From Pantoea sp. alder81 (lineage in GTDB: Bacteria > Pseudomonadota > Gammaproteobacteria > Enterobacterales > Enterobacteriaceae): a stretch of DNA of 64,000 nucleotides. Under the pieces are notes generated by a model that saw only the letters and a program-made list of their open reading frames with translations, did no database searches and was not told the origin of the DNA. Shown here one piece after another: positions 9,447 to 17,726 of this stretch. The position numbers and the translations under genes are program-made. Every line of letters starts with the position of its first letter. The first letter of the stretch is position 1. The stretch is taken from NCBI RefSeq assembly GCF_020179835.1, contig NZ_JAIUDA010000012.1, positions 54,245 to 118,244 on the forward strand, in the 5' to 3' direction.

Positions 9447-10436
9447 ATGTCGCTTGATAATCCCGCACTTTCCATCATTACTCCCATGTTCAACGCTGGC
9501 GCGATGTTCGAGACGTTTATGCAGTCTCTTTTAGCGCAATCGCTGACAGACCTTGAAATCATTATCGTCGATGATGGTTCCACCGATGGTTCCGGTGAAC
9601 GCGCTGAGGCTTATGCGCGCCAGCATCCTCAGGTGCAGGTTATTCACCAGGCTAATGGTGGTGTATCCCGCGCACGCAATGCCGGATTAGCCGTCGCAAA
9701 AGGCAAGTACGTCACATTCCCGGATGCAGACGACACCATGAACCCGGCCATGTATCAAACGCTGGTTGAAATGGCCGAGCGTGACAATCTGGATGCCGCG
9801 CAGTGCAACGCGGAATGGTTTTTCAAAGCCAGCCAGACAACCAAACCGTTAATTCCCCTGGATCGCTTGACCAGCACCGGTGTGTTAAGCGGCCCAGAAT
9901 GGTTGAACACCGCGCTGCAGACGCATCGATACATGCATGTGGTATGGCTGGGTATTTATCGTCGTGAACTGATTCAACAAAACAATCTCACCTTCGAACC
10001 GGGATTGCATCATCAGGATATTCCCTGGACCACTGAGTTCATGTTCAACGCCAAACGCGTACGCTACACCGATCACATGCTCTACCGCTATTACCTGCAC
10101 GATGCCTCCATCAGTAACCGTAAACGCACCGGTCAGCGCAATGTGGAGTATCAGCGTCATTACCTGAAAATCGCGCAGATGCTGGAAGAGATCAATGCAC
10201 GCTACCGCGATAAAGTGAAAATCTATTCCGCATTCCATTATCAAATTACGCGTGAAGCGCTGAGCGTCTGTCATTCCATTCGCCGTGAACCCGAAGAGAG
10301 CGCACGGCAGGCGATGATTGCGGATCTGTTTGCAACGCAAACCCATAAACGGATGCTGCGGAATGCACGCGGCGCGCGGCAGTGGTATCAACTGCTGCTA
10401 TGGCTGAGCCGGATTTATCGCTGGCGTCACAAATAA
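9447..10436 (+). CDS. Glycosyltransferase family 2, probable LPS core enzyme
   Basis: A 329-residue GT-A glycosyltransferase. SIITPMFNAGAMFETFMQSL and EIIIVDDGSTDGSGERAEAY form the nucleotide-sugar pocket, HQANGGVSRARNAGLAVAKG is the conserved GG..ARN motif, and FPDADDTM holds the metal-binding DxD. The C-terminal part is rich in Arg/Tyr and could associate with the membrane. It precedes waaQ by about 70 bases on the same strand. The preceding intergenic stretch (9303-9446) is AT-rich and probably holds its promoter. Specificity is unknown and I do not assign a gene name. Confidence 0.8.
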   Translation: MSLDNPALSIITPMFNAGAMFETFMQSLLAQSLTDLEIIIVDDGSTDGSGERAEAYARQHPQVQVIHQANGGVSRARNAGLAVAKGKYVTFPDADDTMNPAMYQTLVEMAERDNLDAAQCNAEWFFKASQTTKPLIPLDRLTSTGVLSGPEWLNTALQTHRYMHVVWLGIYRRELIQQNNLTFEPGLHHQDIPWTTEFMFNAKRVRYTDHMLYRYYLHDASISNRKRTGQRNVEYQRHYLKIAQMLEEINARYRDKVKIYSAFHYQITREALSVCHSIRREPEESARQAMIADLFATQTHKRMLRNARGARQWYQLLLWLSRIYRWRHK

Positions 10437-10450
10437 GCGCCGCGGCTGGC

Positions 10451-10479
10451 TTTCGCCCTATAGGGGTTTGCCCTACAAT
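10451..10479 (+). promoter_or_regulatory. Candidate sigma-70 promoter for waaQ-wabG
   Basis: TTTCGC (10451-10456) and TACAAT (10474-10479) are separated by 17 bases, about 30 bases before the waaQ ATG. The -10 is good and the -35 weak. No ops/JUMPstart element (GGCGGTAG) is evident nearby. Confidence 0.4.
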
Positions 10480-10509
10480 CAGCTCACTGAAATTTGAGAT
10501 CATTTGAGT

Positions 10510-11586
10510 ATGGCAAGCCTGATTCCAGCCCAATTTGCACCGAAAAATATTCTGTTGATCAAGCTGCGCCATCACGGCGATATGCTGCTGACCACGCCCG
10601 CCATCAACGCGCTCCGTCAGCGTTATCCGCAGGCCAACATCGACGTCCTGCTGTACAAAGAGACGCGTCCGATGCTGGAAGCACACCCCGCTATTCGTCA
10701 GCTGCATATCATTGACCGTAGCTGGAAAAAGGAAGGCGGCTGGCAGAAATTCCGTCACGAGATGGCCCTGCTTTCTGCTGTACGCGCCTGTGATTATGAT
10801 GTGGTGATCAACCTCGCCGACCAGTGGCGTAGTGCCATTATCACGCGGTTTTCTGCAGCTCCGGTGCGCATTGGTTTTGCCTTCGCTAAACGTGATAACG
10901 CCCTGTGGCGCTGGTGCCACAACCATCTGGTTTCGACTAAAAATCATAATCAGCTCCATACCGTCGAGCAGAATATGGCGGCGCTGGAACCACTGGGTAT
11001 CAGTGCGCAAGGTGCAAAAGCCTCGATGCACTTCAGTGCGGCAGATAAACAGAAAGTGCAGGATGCATTGGCCCAGCAACAGGTCAGCGGGCCGTTTATC
11101 GTGCTGCAGCCAACATCACGTTGGGTGTTCAAATGCTGGGACGATGAGAAAGTCGCGCAGTTGATTGATACGCTCGCCGCCGATGGCCATACCATCGTGC
11201 TCACTGCCGCCCCAGATCAAAAAGAACAGGCGATGATTGCCCACATTCAGTCGCTGTGTCATAGCCAGAATGTGGTTTCACTTGCCGGTCAGCTCTCTTT
11301 ACCGCAACTGGCGGCGCTGATTGATGCCGCGCAGCTGTTTATTGGTGTGGATTCCGCTCCCATGCACATGGCTGCTGCACTCGATACCCCCTGTCTGGCG
11401 CTGTTTGGGCCCACCAAATTACAACACTGGCGTCCGTGGGGTGAAAACAATCGCGTGATCTGGGCCGGTGATTATGCGCCGCTACCTTCGCCAGACGACA
11501 TCGACACCAAAACAGAACAGCGCTATCTCTCGGCCATTCCGGTGGATGATGTGGTGGCCGCCGCAAGGAAATTTTTGCATGACTAA
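10510..11586 (+). CDS. waaQ: LPS core heptosyltransferase III
   Basis: WaaQ adds the branch heptose (HepIII) to HepII of the inner core. The GT9 protein has 358 residues, with FAPKNILLIKLRHHGDMLLT at the N-terminus and FIGVDSAPMHMAAALDTP with LFGPTKLQHW in the donor domain, plus the WaaQ-typical RKFLHD end. I chose the ATG at 10510, six bases inside a possible TTG start at 10504. It overlaps wabG by eight bases, so the two are co-translated. The waaQ-wabG pairing is characteristic of Klebsiella, Serratia and Erwinia type cores. Confidence 0.9.
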   Translation: MASLIPAQFAPKNILLIKLRHHGDMLLTTPAINALRQRYPQANIDVLLYKETRPMLEAHPAIRQLHIIDRSWKKEGGWQKFRHEMALLSAVRACDYDVVINLADQWRSAIITRFSAAPVRIGFAFAKRDNALWRWCHNHLVSTKNHNQLHTVEQNMAALEPLGISAQGAKASMHFSAADKQKVQDALAQQQVSGPFIVLQPTSRWVFKCWDDEKVAQLIDTLAADGHTIVLTAAPDQKEQAMIAHIQSLCHSQNVVSLAGQLSLPQLAALIDAAQLFIGVDSAPMHMAAALDTPCLALFGPTKLQHWRPWGENNRVIWAGDYAPLPSPDDIDTKTEQRYLSAIPVDDVVAAARKFLHD

Positions 11587-12712
11587 GTTACGCCTGGCGA
11601 TTGTCCGGCAGAAATATCGTCCAGATGGCGGTGCCGAGCGTTTCATTTCGCGGGCGCTGGAAGCGCTCGACAGTGAGCAGCTCGACCTCAATATCATCAC
11701 GCGTAGCTGGCAGGGCACACCGAATCCGGCGTGGCATCTGCATATCTGCAATCCGACTAAATTCGGGCGCGTATCGCGTGAACGCGGTTTTGCCCGTGCG
11801 GCACGTGAATGCTGGGAGCGTGAAAAATTCGATATCGTACAGAGCCACGAACGTATCGCGGGCTGCGATATCTTTCGCGCCGGTGATGGCGTCCATCGCG
11901 TGTGGCTGGAGCAACGGGCGCGCATTGTCTCGCCGTGGCAGCGTTTAAGTGCCACGCTGAGTCCCTACCATCGCTATGTTCTGCAGGCTGAAGCAGAGAT
12001 GTTCAATGCAGCATCGCTGAAAGCGGTGATCTGTAACTCAGAGATGGTGAAGCAGGATATTTTGCGTCATTTCACGCTAGATGCGAGCAAGATCCATGTG
12101 ATTCACAACGCCATTGATAGCCAACGATTCCAGCCAGCCACTGAAGCTCAGCGCCATGTCATGCGCGAGCAGTTAAAACTGCCGCAAGACGCCACGGTGA
12201 TGATTTACGTGGGGTCAGGTTTTGAGCGTAAAGGTTTGAAAGCGGCAATTGAAGCGCTCGCCCATAGCGATCGCTATTTGGTTGTGGTCGGCCAGGACAA
12301 ACAACTTTCACGCTATCAGCAATTGGCGAATCAGCTTAATTGCCTCGATCGTCTGCGCTTTGTCGGCGTGCAGCAGGATGTGCAGCCCTACTATCACGCC
12401 GCCGATGCGCTACTATTGCCAACGCTTTATGATCCTTTTCCGAATGTGGTGCTGGAAGCAATGGCGTGTGGTTTAGCGGTCATCACCAGCACTGGCTGCG
12501 GCGGCGCAGAATTTATTACTGCCGGTCAGGAAGGCTTCGTTTGTGATGCATTAGATATCAAGGCATTAAATGATGCCATTATTGCCACACCCGCGCTTTT
12601 GCAGAATTCTGCCATGGGCGAAGCCGCACGCCGCAGAATCGAACCTTTCGGTCCGCAGCGACTGGCGCAGTCCCTGACTTCACTCTATCAACATGTGCTG
12701 AAGACCAGCTGA
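11579..12712 (+). CDS. wabG: LPS core glycosyltransferase WabG (GT4)
   Basis: The 377-residue product begins MTKLRLAIVRQKYRPDGGAE and continues RFISRALEAL and HICNPTKFGRVSRERGFA. This matches what I remember of WabG, which transfers galacturonic acid to HepII in Klebsiella and Serratia cores, rather than E. coli WaaG. The GT4 donor motif is in LLPTLYDPFPNVVLEAMACG. The start overlaps the waaQ stop by eight bases. The acceptor and sugar in this organism are inferred from the family. A wabG core usually means a negatively charged outer core without phosphorylated heptose. Confidence 0.85.
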   Translation: MTKLRLAIVRQKYRPDGGAERFISRALEALDSEQLDLNIITRSWQGTPNPAWHLHICNPTKFGRVSRERGFARAARECWEREKFDIVQSHERIAGCDIFRAGDGVHRVWLEQRARIVSPWQRLSATLSPYHRYVLQAEAEMFNAASLKAVICNSEMVKQDILRHFTLDASKIHVIHNAIDSQRFQPATEAQRHVMREQLKLPQDATVMIYVGSGFERKGLKAAIEALAHSDRYLVVVGQDKQLSRYQQLANQLNCLDRLRFVGVQQDVQPYYHAADALLLPTLYDPFPNVVLEAMACGLAVITSTGCGGAEFITAGQEGFVCDALDIKALNDAIIATPALLQNSAMGEAARRRIEPFGPQRLAQSLTSLYQHVLKTS

Positions 12713-12797
12713 CGAAGTGGTATGAGCAGGCGGTCAGTTTCTGATAACATGCCGCCTTTCATGTGTTTTTTGACGCGAATCTGTCGTAACGATAACT

Positions 12798-14072
12798 ATG
12801 ACAACTCTATACACAGCCCTGCTCTATTTAATACAGCCACTGATCTGGCTGCGCCTGTGGCTGCGCGGTCGAAAAGCACCGGCCTATCGTAAACGCTGGG
12901 CCGAACGCTACGGCTACTGCGCGGGCAAAGTTGAACCGCACGGCATTGTACTGCACTCGGTTTCGGTGGGTGAGACGCTGGCCGCCGTGCCGTTAGTGCG
13001 CGCATTGCGCCATCGTTACCCGATGTTACCGATCACCGTCACGACCATGACGCCAACCGGTTCTGAACGCGCCCAGTCCGCGTTTGGCAAAGATGTGCAT
13101 CATGTTTACCTGCCTTATGACTTACCCGGCTCGATTAACCGTTTCCTCGATACCGTTGATCCACGCCTGGTGATCATCATGGAAACCGAGTTGTGGCCGA
13201 ACATCATCCGTATTCTGCACCAGCGCCAAATCCCGCTGGTGATTGCCAATGCCCGTCTGTCAGAGCGTTCGGCCAAAGGTTATAAAAAGCTTGGTGGCTT
13301 TATGCGTGATCTACTGCAGCGCATTACGCTGATTGCGGCGCAGAACAACGAGGATGCTGAGCGTTTCCTGAGCCTCGGCCTCAAGCGTACGCATCTCGCC
13401 GTCACTGGCAGCCTGAAGTTTGATATCTCCGTGACGCCAGAACTGGCCGCCAGAGCGGTTACTTTGCGCCGTCAGTGGGCATCGCGCCGCCAGGTGTGGA
13501 TCGCCACCAGCACGCATGAAGGCGAAGAGACCATCATCCTTGATGCGCATCGTCGCCTGCTGCAACAATTCCCCGATCTGTTACTGATTTTGGTGCCACG
13601 CCATCCTGAACGTTTCAAAGATGCCTGCGACCTGACACAAAAACGAGGCTTCAGCTTTACTTTGCGCAGTAGTGGCGAGATTCCTTCCAGCGCAACACAG
13701 GTGGTGATCGGCGATACCATGGGCGAGTTGATGATGCTCTACGGCATTGCCGATATTGCTTTTGTCGGTGGTAGCCTGGTTGGACGCGGCGGTCACAACC
13801 CTCTTGAGCCTGCAGCACACGCCATTCCGGTACTGATGGGCCCACACATCTGGAACTTCAAAGATATCTGCGCCAAGTTGCAGCAGGCTGAAGGCCTGAT
13901 TACCGTGACAGATGTGGTTTCACTGGAAAAAGAAGTCGCGAATTTGCTGCAAGATGATGATTACCGTCGCTATTACGGCCGCCATGCAGTTGAAGTGCTG
14001 CATCAAAATCAGGGCGCATTGCAGCGTCTGCTACAGTTACTCGAACCGCACTTACCGCCACGAGCTCATTAA
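12798..14072 (+). CDS. waaA: 3-deoxy-D-manno-octulosonic acid (Kdo) transferase
   Basis: WaaA (KdtA) adds two Kdo residues from CMP-Kdo to lipid IVA, an essential step before heptose addition. It has 424 residues (E. coli 425). An N-terminal membrane anchor (LYTALLYLIQPLIWLRLWLR) is followed by the acceptor domain with VSVGETLAAVPLVRALRHRY. The donor domain has FVGGSLVGRGGHNPLEPAAH, the family hallmark. It starts 85 bases after wabG, and waaE follows three bases after its stop, giving a waaA-waaE-coaD unit. Confidence 0.97.
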   Translation: MTTLYTALLYLIQPLIWLRLWLRGRKAPAYRKRWAERYGYCAGKVEPHGIVLHSVSVGETLAAVPLVRALRHRYPMLPITVTTMTPTGSERAQSAFGKDVHHVYLPYDLPGSINRFLDTVDPRLVIIMETELWPNIIRILHQRQIPLVIANARLSERSAKGYKKLGGFMRDLLQRITLIAAQNNEDAERFLSLGLKRTHLAVTGSLKFDISVTPELAARAVTLRRQWASRRQVWIATSTHEGEETIILDAHRRLLQQFPDLLLILVPRHPERFKDACDLTQKRGFSFTLRSSGEIPSSATQVVIGDTMGELMMLYGIADIAFVGGSLVGRGGHNPLEPAAHAIPVLMGPHIWNFKDICAKLQQAEGLITVTDVVSLEKEVANLLQDDDYRRYYGRHAVEVLHQNQGALQRLLQLLEPHLPPRAH

Positions 14073-14075
14073 CGC

Positions 14076-14852
14076 ATGCCACAACGCCAACGTCTCTCCG
14101 TGGTGATGATCGCCAAAAACGAAGCTGAGCTGCTGCCGGAGGCGCTGGCCTCAGTGAGCTGGGCAGATGAGATTGTGCTGCTGGATTCCGGCAGCCAGGA
14201 TAACACCGCAGAAGTGGCCCGCACGCATGGCGCGCAGGTGTATCAGGCAGAAGGCTGGGCGGGCTTCGGCAAGCAGCGTCAGCGTGCTCAGGTACATGCT
14301 AGCGGCGATATGATTTTGATGCTCGATGCCGATGAGCGGGTTACGCCCGCGTTACGCCGTGCGATTGAAAACGTGCTGGAGCAGGCGCCCTCCAACACCG
14401 TTTATAGCCTGGGACGCAGCAATTTGTTTCTTGGCCGCTTTATGCGACACAGCGGCTGGTATCCGGATCGCGTGATGCGCCTCTACCCTCGTGCACTCAA
14501 CTACAACGACAATCTGGTGCACGAATCTCTGGAAACTCAGGGCGCACCGGTGGTGGCGTTGCCGGGCGATCTCCAGCACCTCACCTGTCGCGATTTAATC
14601 GCATTCCAACGCAAACAGATGAATTATGCCGAAGCCTGGGCACAAGAGCGTTTTCAGCGAGGCAAGCGTTGTGGCATCTTCTCGATTTTCAGCCACACGC
14701 TGGGAGCATTCCTTAAGACGCTACTGCTGCGTGCCGGATTCCTCGACGGTAAGCAGGGCTGGATTCTGGCGGTGGTGAACGCGCAATACACTTTTAACAA
14801 ATACTCAGCGCTTTGGGCGCTGCATCACACCTCAACAAAGGGTCGCGTATGA
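14076..14852 (+). CDS. waaE: LPS core beta-1,4-glucosyltransferase WaaE (GT2)
   Basis: A 258-residue GT2 enzyme, the usual WaaE (KdtX) length. It shows VVMIAKNEAELLPEALASVS, DEIVLLDSGSQDNT and the metal motif LMLDADERV, then HSGWYPDRVMRLYPR and NDNLVHESL as in WaaE. In Klebsiella and Serratia it transfers glucose to HepI. Gene order waaA-waaE-coaD is the same as in those genera, which makes the assignment strong. Its stop overlaps the coaD start by four bases (ATGA). Confidence 0.92.
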   Translation: MPQRQRLSVVMIAKNEAELLPEALASVSWADEIVLLDSGSQDNTAEVARTHGAQVYQAEGWAGFGKQRQRAQVHASGDMILMLDADERVTPALRRAIENVLEQAPSNTVYSLGRSNLFLGRFMRHSGWYPDRVMRLYPRALNYNDNLVHESLETQGAPVVALPGDLQHLTCRDLIAFQRKQMNYAEAWAQERFQRGKRCGIFSIFSHTLGAFLKTLLLRAGFLDGKQGWILAVVNAQYTFNKYSALWALHHTSTKGRV

Positions 14853-15334
14853 GCACCAAAGCGATTTATCCCGGCACGTTCGATCCCATCACGTTAGGCC
14901 ATGTGGATATTGTGACGCGCGCGGCGCAGATGTTCGATCATATCGTGGTCGCCATTGCTGCCAGCCCCAGTAAAAAGCCGCTGTTTACCCTCGATGAGCG
15001 TGTAGATTTGGCACGACAGGCCACTCAGCACATCGCCAATGTTGAGGTGCTGGGCTTTAGCGATCTGATGGCGAACTTCGCCAAAACGCAAAACGCCAAT
15101 GTGCTGGTACGGGGATTACGTGCGGTGTCAGATTTCGAATATGAACTGCAGCTGGCGCAGATGAATCGTCACCTGCTGCCTACGCTGGAAAGCGTGTTTC
15201 TGATGCCGTCCGAAGGGTTCTCGTTCGTGTCATCGTCGCTGGTGAAGGAAGTTGCACGTCATCACGGTGATGTGCAGGCATTTCTGCCTGCTGCGGTGCA
15301 TCAGGCACTGCTGGCAAAACTGGCGCAGCCCTGA
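14849..15334 (+). CDS. coaD: Pantetheine-phosphate adenylyltransferase
   Basis: CoaD adenylylates 4'-phosphopantetheine to dephospho-CoA, the penultimate step of CoA synthesis. The protein has 161 residues (E. coli 159). KAIYPGTFDPITLGH contains the nucleotidyltransferase T/HxGH motif (His18) and FSFVSSSLVKEVARHHGDV the second nucleotide-binding motif. I set the start at 14849, where the ATG overlaps the waaE stop, not at the upstream in-frame 14813. The stop abuts the mutM stop on the other strand with no gap. coaBC, acting earlier in the same pathway, lies 2.4 kb away. Confidence 0.97.
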   Translation: MSTKAIYPGTFDPITLGHVDIVTRAAQMFDHIVVAIAASPSKKPLFTLDERVDLARQATQHIANVEVLGFSDLMANFAKTQNANVLVRGLRAVSDFEYELQLAQMNRHLLPTLESVFLMPSEGFSFVSSSLVKEVARHHGDVQAFLPAAVHQALLAKLAQP

Positions 15335-16144
15335 TTAATGCTGACAGCGTGGGCACCAGAAGGTGCTGCGCTGGCCGTGTTTGCCGCTGACAATTAGCGT
15401 ACCACAGGCACGGCAGGGTTCGCCTGTGCGGCCATACACCTGCAATTCCTGGGCAAAATAGCCGGGCTTGCCATCGGTTTGCAGGAAGTCACGCAGCGTG
15501 GTGCCGCCCTGCTCTATCGAGCGCAGCAATACGGCCTTTATTGTCGCCACCATCAACTCCGCTTCATCACGACTCAAACTCATCGCAGGTCGATCGGGTA
15601 AGATCCCGGCGGTGAACAGTGATTCGCTGGCGTAAATGTTGCCGACGCCGACCACCACTTTGTTATCCATCAGCCACTGTTTAATGACCGTGCGCTTTCC
15701 ACGTGACTTCTCAAAAAGATAAGCACCATCAAATTCGCTGCTGAGCGGTTCAGGACCGAGATGTGCCAGTACGCTGCTGCCTTCAAGCTCAGAGGTCCAC
15801 AGCCATGCACCAAAGCGACGTGGGTCGGTGTAACGCAGCACCTTGCCATTGCTCATCACCAAATCGACGTGGTCATGTTTAGCCGCGGGTTGCTCACCCG
15901 GTAACATGCGTAAACTGCCAGACATGCCGAGGTGAATGATAATCCAGCCGTGTGGCAGCTCCAGCAGCAGGTATTTTGCGCGCCGTTGCACACTCAATAC
16001 CGGCTGGTCACTTAGCGCATGGATTTCATGCGAGACCGGCCAGCGCAGGCGTGAATTACGCACAATCGCATGCAAAATCGTTGCGCCCACCATATGTGGC
16101 TCAATACCACGTCGGCTGGTTTCTACCTCTGGTAATTCAGGCAT
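15335..16144 (-). CDS. mutM: Formamidopyrimidine-DNA glycosylase
   Basis: MutM removes 8-oxoguanine and formamidopyrimidines from DNA and nicks the abasic site. It has 269 residues, as in E. coli. MPELPEVE gives the catalytic N-terminal proline and glutamates, the conserved lysine lies in RRAKYLLLEL, and the C-terminal zinc finger is CRACGT...CPRC. It lies downstream of rpmB-rpmG on the same strand, separated by a terminator hairpin, as in the classical rpmBG-mutM arrangement. It ends flush against the coaD stop. Confidence 0.98.
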   Translation of the reverse strand: MPELPEVETSRRGIEPHMVGATILHAIVRNSRLRWPVSHEIHALSDQPVLSVQRRAKYLLLELPHGWIIIHLGMSGSLRMLPGEQPAAKHDHVDLVMSNGKVLRYTDPRRFGAWLWTSELEGSSVLAHLGPEPLSSEFDGAYLFEKSRGKRTVIKQWLMDNKVVVGVGNIYASESLFTAGILPDRPAMSLSRDEAELMVATIKAVLLRSIEQGGTTLRDFLQTDGKPGYFAQELQVYGRTGEPCRACGTLIVSGKHGQRSTFWCPRCQH

Positions 16145-16172
16145 GTCATCTCCTCAACAAAACGCAGAAACA

Positions 16173-16198
16173 AAAAACCCGGCCGGAGCCGGGTTTTT
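16173..16198 (-). terminator. Rho-independent terminator between rpmG and mutM
   Basis: Stem AAAAACCCGGC / CGGA / GCCGGGTTTTT is a perfect 11-bp inverted repeat with A and T tracts on both sides. It sits about 17 bases after the rpmG stop. It should end most rpmB-rpmG transcripts while readthrough feeds mutM. Confidence 0.88.
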
Positions 16199-16214
16199 AG
16201 CAAGAACACCAAAA

Positions 16215-16385
<171 letters not shown>

Positions 16386-16400
16386 TCAATTCCTTAGTAC

Positions 16401-16637
16401 TTAGTACTTCTCACCACGGGCGCGGATTTCGGTCAGAACCGTATCAATGCCCTTTTTATCAATAACACGCATACCTTTAGCAGATACACGCAGAGTAACG
16501 AAGCGCTTTTCGCTCTCAACCCAGAAACGGTGAGAGTGCAGGTTCGGCAGGAAACGGCGTTTCGTCGCGTTCATTGCGTGGGAACGGTTGTTACCCGTTA
16601 CCGGACGCTTTCCAGTTACCTGGCAGACTCGTGACAT
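16401..16637 (-). CDS. rpmB: Large ribosomal subunit protein bL28
   Basis: A 78-residue ribosomal protein, starting MSRVCQVTGKRPVTGNNRSH and ending IRARGEKY. Length and sequence match E. coli L28. It is the first gene of the rpmB-rpmG(-mutM) unit, with a well-formed sigma-70 promoter about 150 bases upstream. Confidence 0.98.
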   Translation of the reverse strand: MSRVCQVTGKRPVTGNNRSHAMNATKRRFLPNLHSHRFWVESEKRFVTLRVSAKGMRVIDKKGIDTVLTEIRARGEKY

Positions 16638-16781
16638 TTCTATTCTCCAAAAATCAAATCAGCTCGAGCTTTAAAAACTAGGTTTTGGCCGCCTCGTCAG
16701 GCCTTAGCCCGCCCAAGCGAGTTCAATGTGAACCCGCTAAGCTGGCCCAAACGCCAAACCCGAGATTCTCAAAGGTGGCGT

Positions 16782-16810
16782 AGTATACGCCGCTCAGCCC
16801 AAGTGCTCAA
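16782..16810 (-). promoter_or_regulatory. Sigma-70 promoter of rpmB-rpmG
   Basis: On the minus strand TTGAGC (16810-16805) and TATACT (16787-16782) are separated by exactly 17 bases, 145 bases upstream of the rpmB ATG. The long leader in between (16638-16781) is GC-rich with several potential stems, as in many ribosomal-protein operons. Confidence 0.7.
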
Positions 16811-16880
16811 GTCCCGAACAAATAAAGATCCCGCCGGATCGCGCGAAAATGCATCATTTCTGCTCAATCGGATGGTTATT

Positions 16881-17537
16881 TTACAGCCAACCGCGCTCAG
16901 CGAATGAGGTATACTCGCCGTGACCGATCACTAAATGGTCAAGTAAGCGAATATTCAGCAAGGCGCAAGCCTGCCCGACTTTACCCGTGATATCACGATC
17001 GGCGCGACTGGGCTCGGCTATGCCGGAAGGATGATTATGCGCCAGAATCACAGCAGCAGCGTTAAGTTTTAACGCTTCGCGCACAATTTCACGTGGATGC
17101 ACTTCAACACTGGCAATGCTACCGGTAAACATCTTTTGCGCCTGCAAAACCCGATGTTGATTATCCAGAAACAGCGCCATAAAAATCTCTCGCTCCTGAT
17201 GCGCCAGCACGCTTTGCAGGTAATGCCGTGTCACCTGCGGATTCTCCATCACATTTTCTCGCGCCAGCTGGCTAGCGAAAAAACGTCGTCCCAATTCAGC
17301 AATTGCATGCAGTTGGGTAATTTTGGCCATTCCTACGCCTTTAATCACGCTCAGTTCTGTTTCATTTGCAGTCATGATGCGATACAGCGAGCCAAACTCG
17401 TTAAGCATTTGCCGCGCCAGCGCCATGACCGGAATACCGTGGCTGCCAGTGCGCAAAAAAATCGCCAGCAATTCTGCATCGCTCAATGATTCAGCGCCTG
17501 TAATCGCCAGTTTTTCCCGTGGTGCCAGTTCCGTCAT
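16881..17537 (-). CDS. radC: RadC family JAB-domain protein (YicR)
   Basis: A 218-residue RadC/YicR homologue. An N-terminal helix-hairpin-helix region (VIKGVGMAKITQLHAIAELG) is followed by a JAB/MPN metalloprotease-like domain with the metal motif in LAHNHPSGIAEPSRAD. Despite the name, a repair role is not established for this family. I chose the ATG at 17537, preceded by GGGAGGAT on the minus strand. An in-frame upstream ATG at 17588 would add 17 residues not seen in E. coli RadC. It is divergent from coaBC, the usual arrangement. Confidence 0.93.
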   Translation of the reverse strand: MTELAPREKLAITGAESLSDAELLAIFLRTGSHGIPVMALARQMLNEFGSLYRIMTANETELSVIKGVGMAKITQLHAIAELGRRFFASQLARENVMENPQVTRHYLQSVLAHQEREIFMALFLDNQHRVLQAQKMFTGSIASVEVHPREIVREALKLNAAAVILAHNHPSGIAEPSRADRDITGKVGQACALLNIRLLDHLVIGHGEYTSFAERGWL

Positions 17538-17726
17538 CGACTTATCCTCCCTGCGAAAGGGAGATTGTGCGCGTGTGCCATCGTGCAAACCAGCCAGCCG
17601 ATTACATTTTCAGAGCTGTCTCGCAAAGGGCGCAGGCGCTGAAAAGGCGGCCAGTGGATTTTGTGATAAAGTTGCCTGCATCTGCCGCGTGACTGCGGCA
17701 ATTCGTTTTGAGTTGAGGCAAAGAAC

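Noticed and set aside
10246..11079. 277-codon frame on the minus strand
   Set aside because: It lies opposite the GT2 and waaQ genes, with no domain and no ribosome site. It is an antisense shadow.
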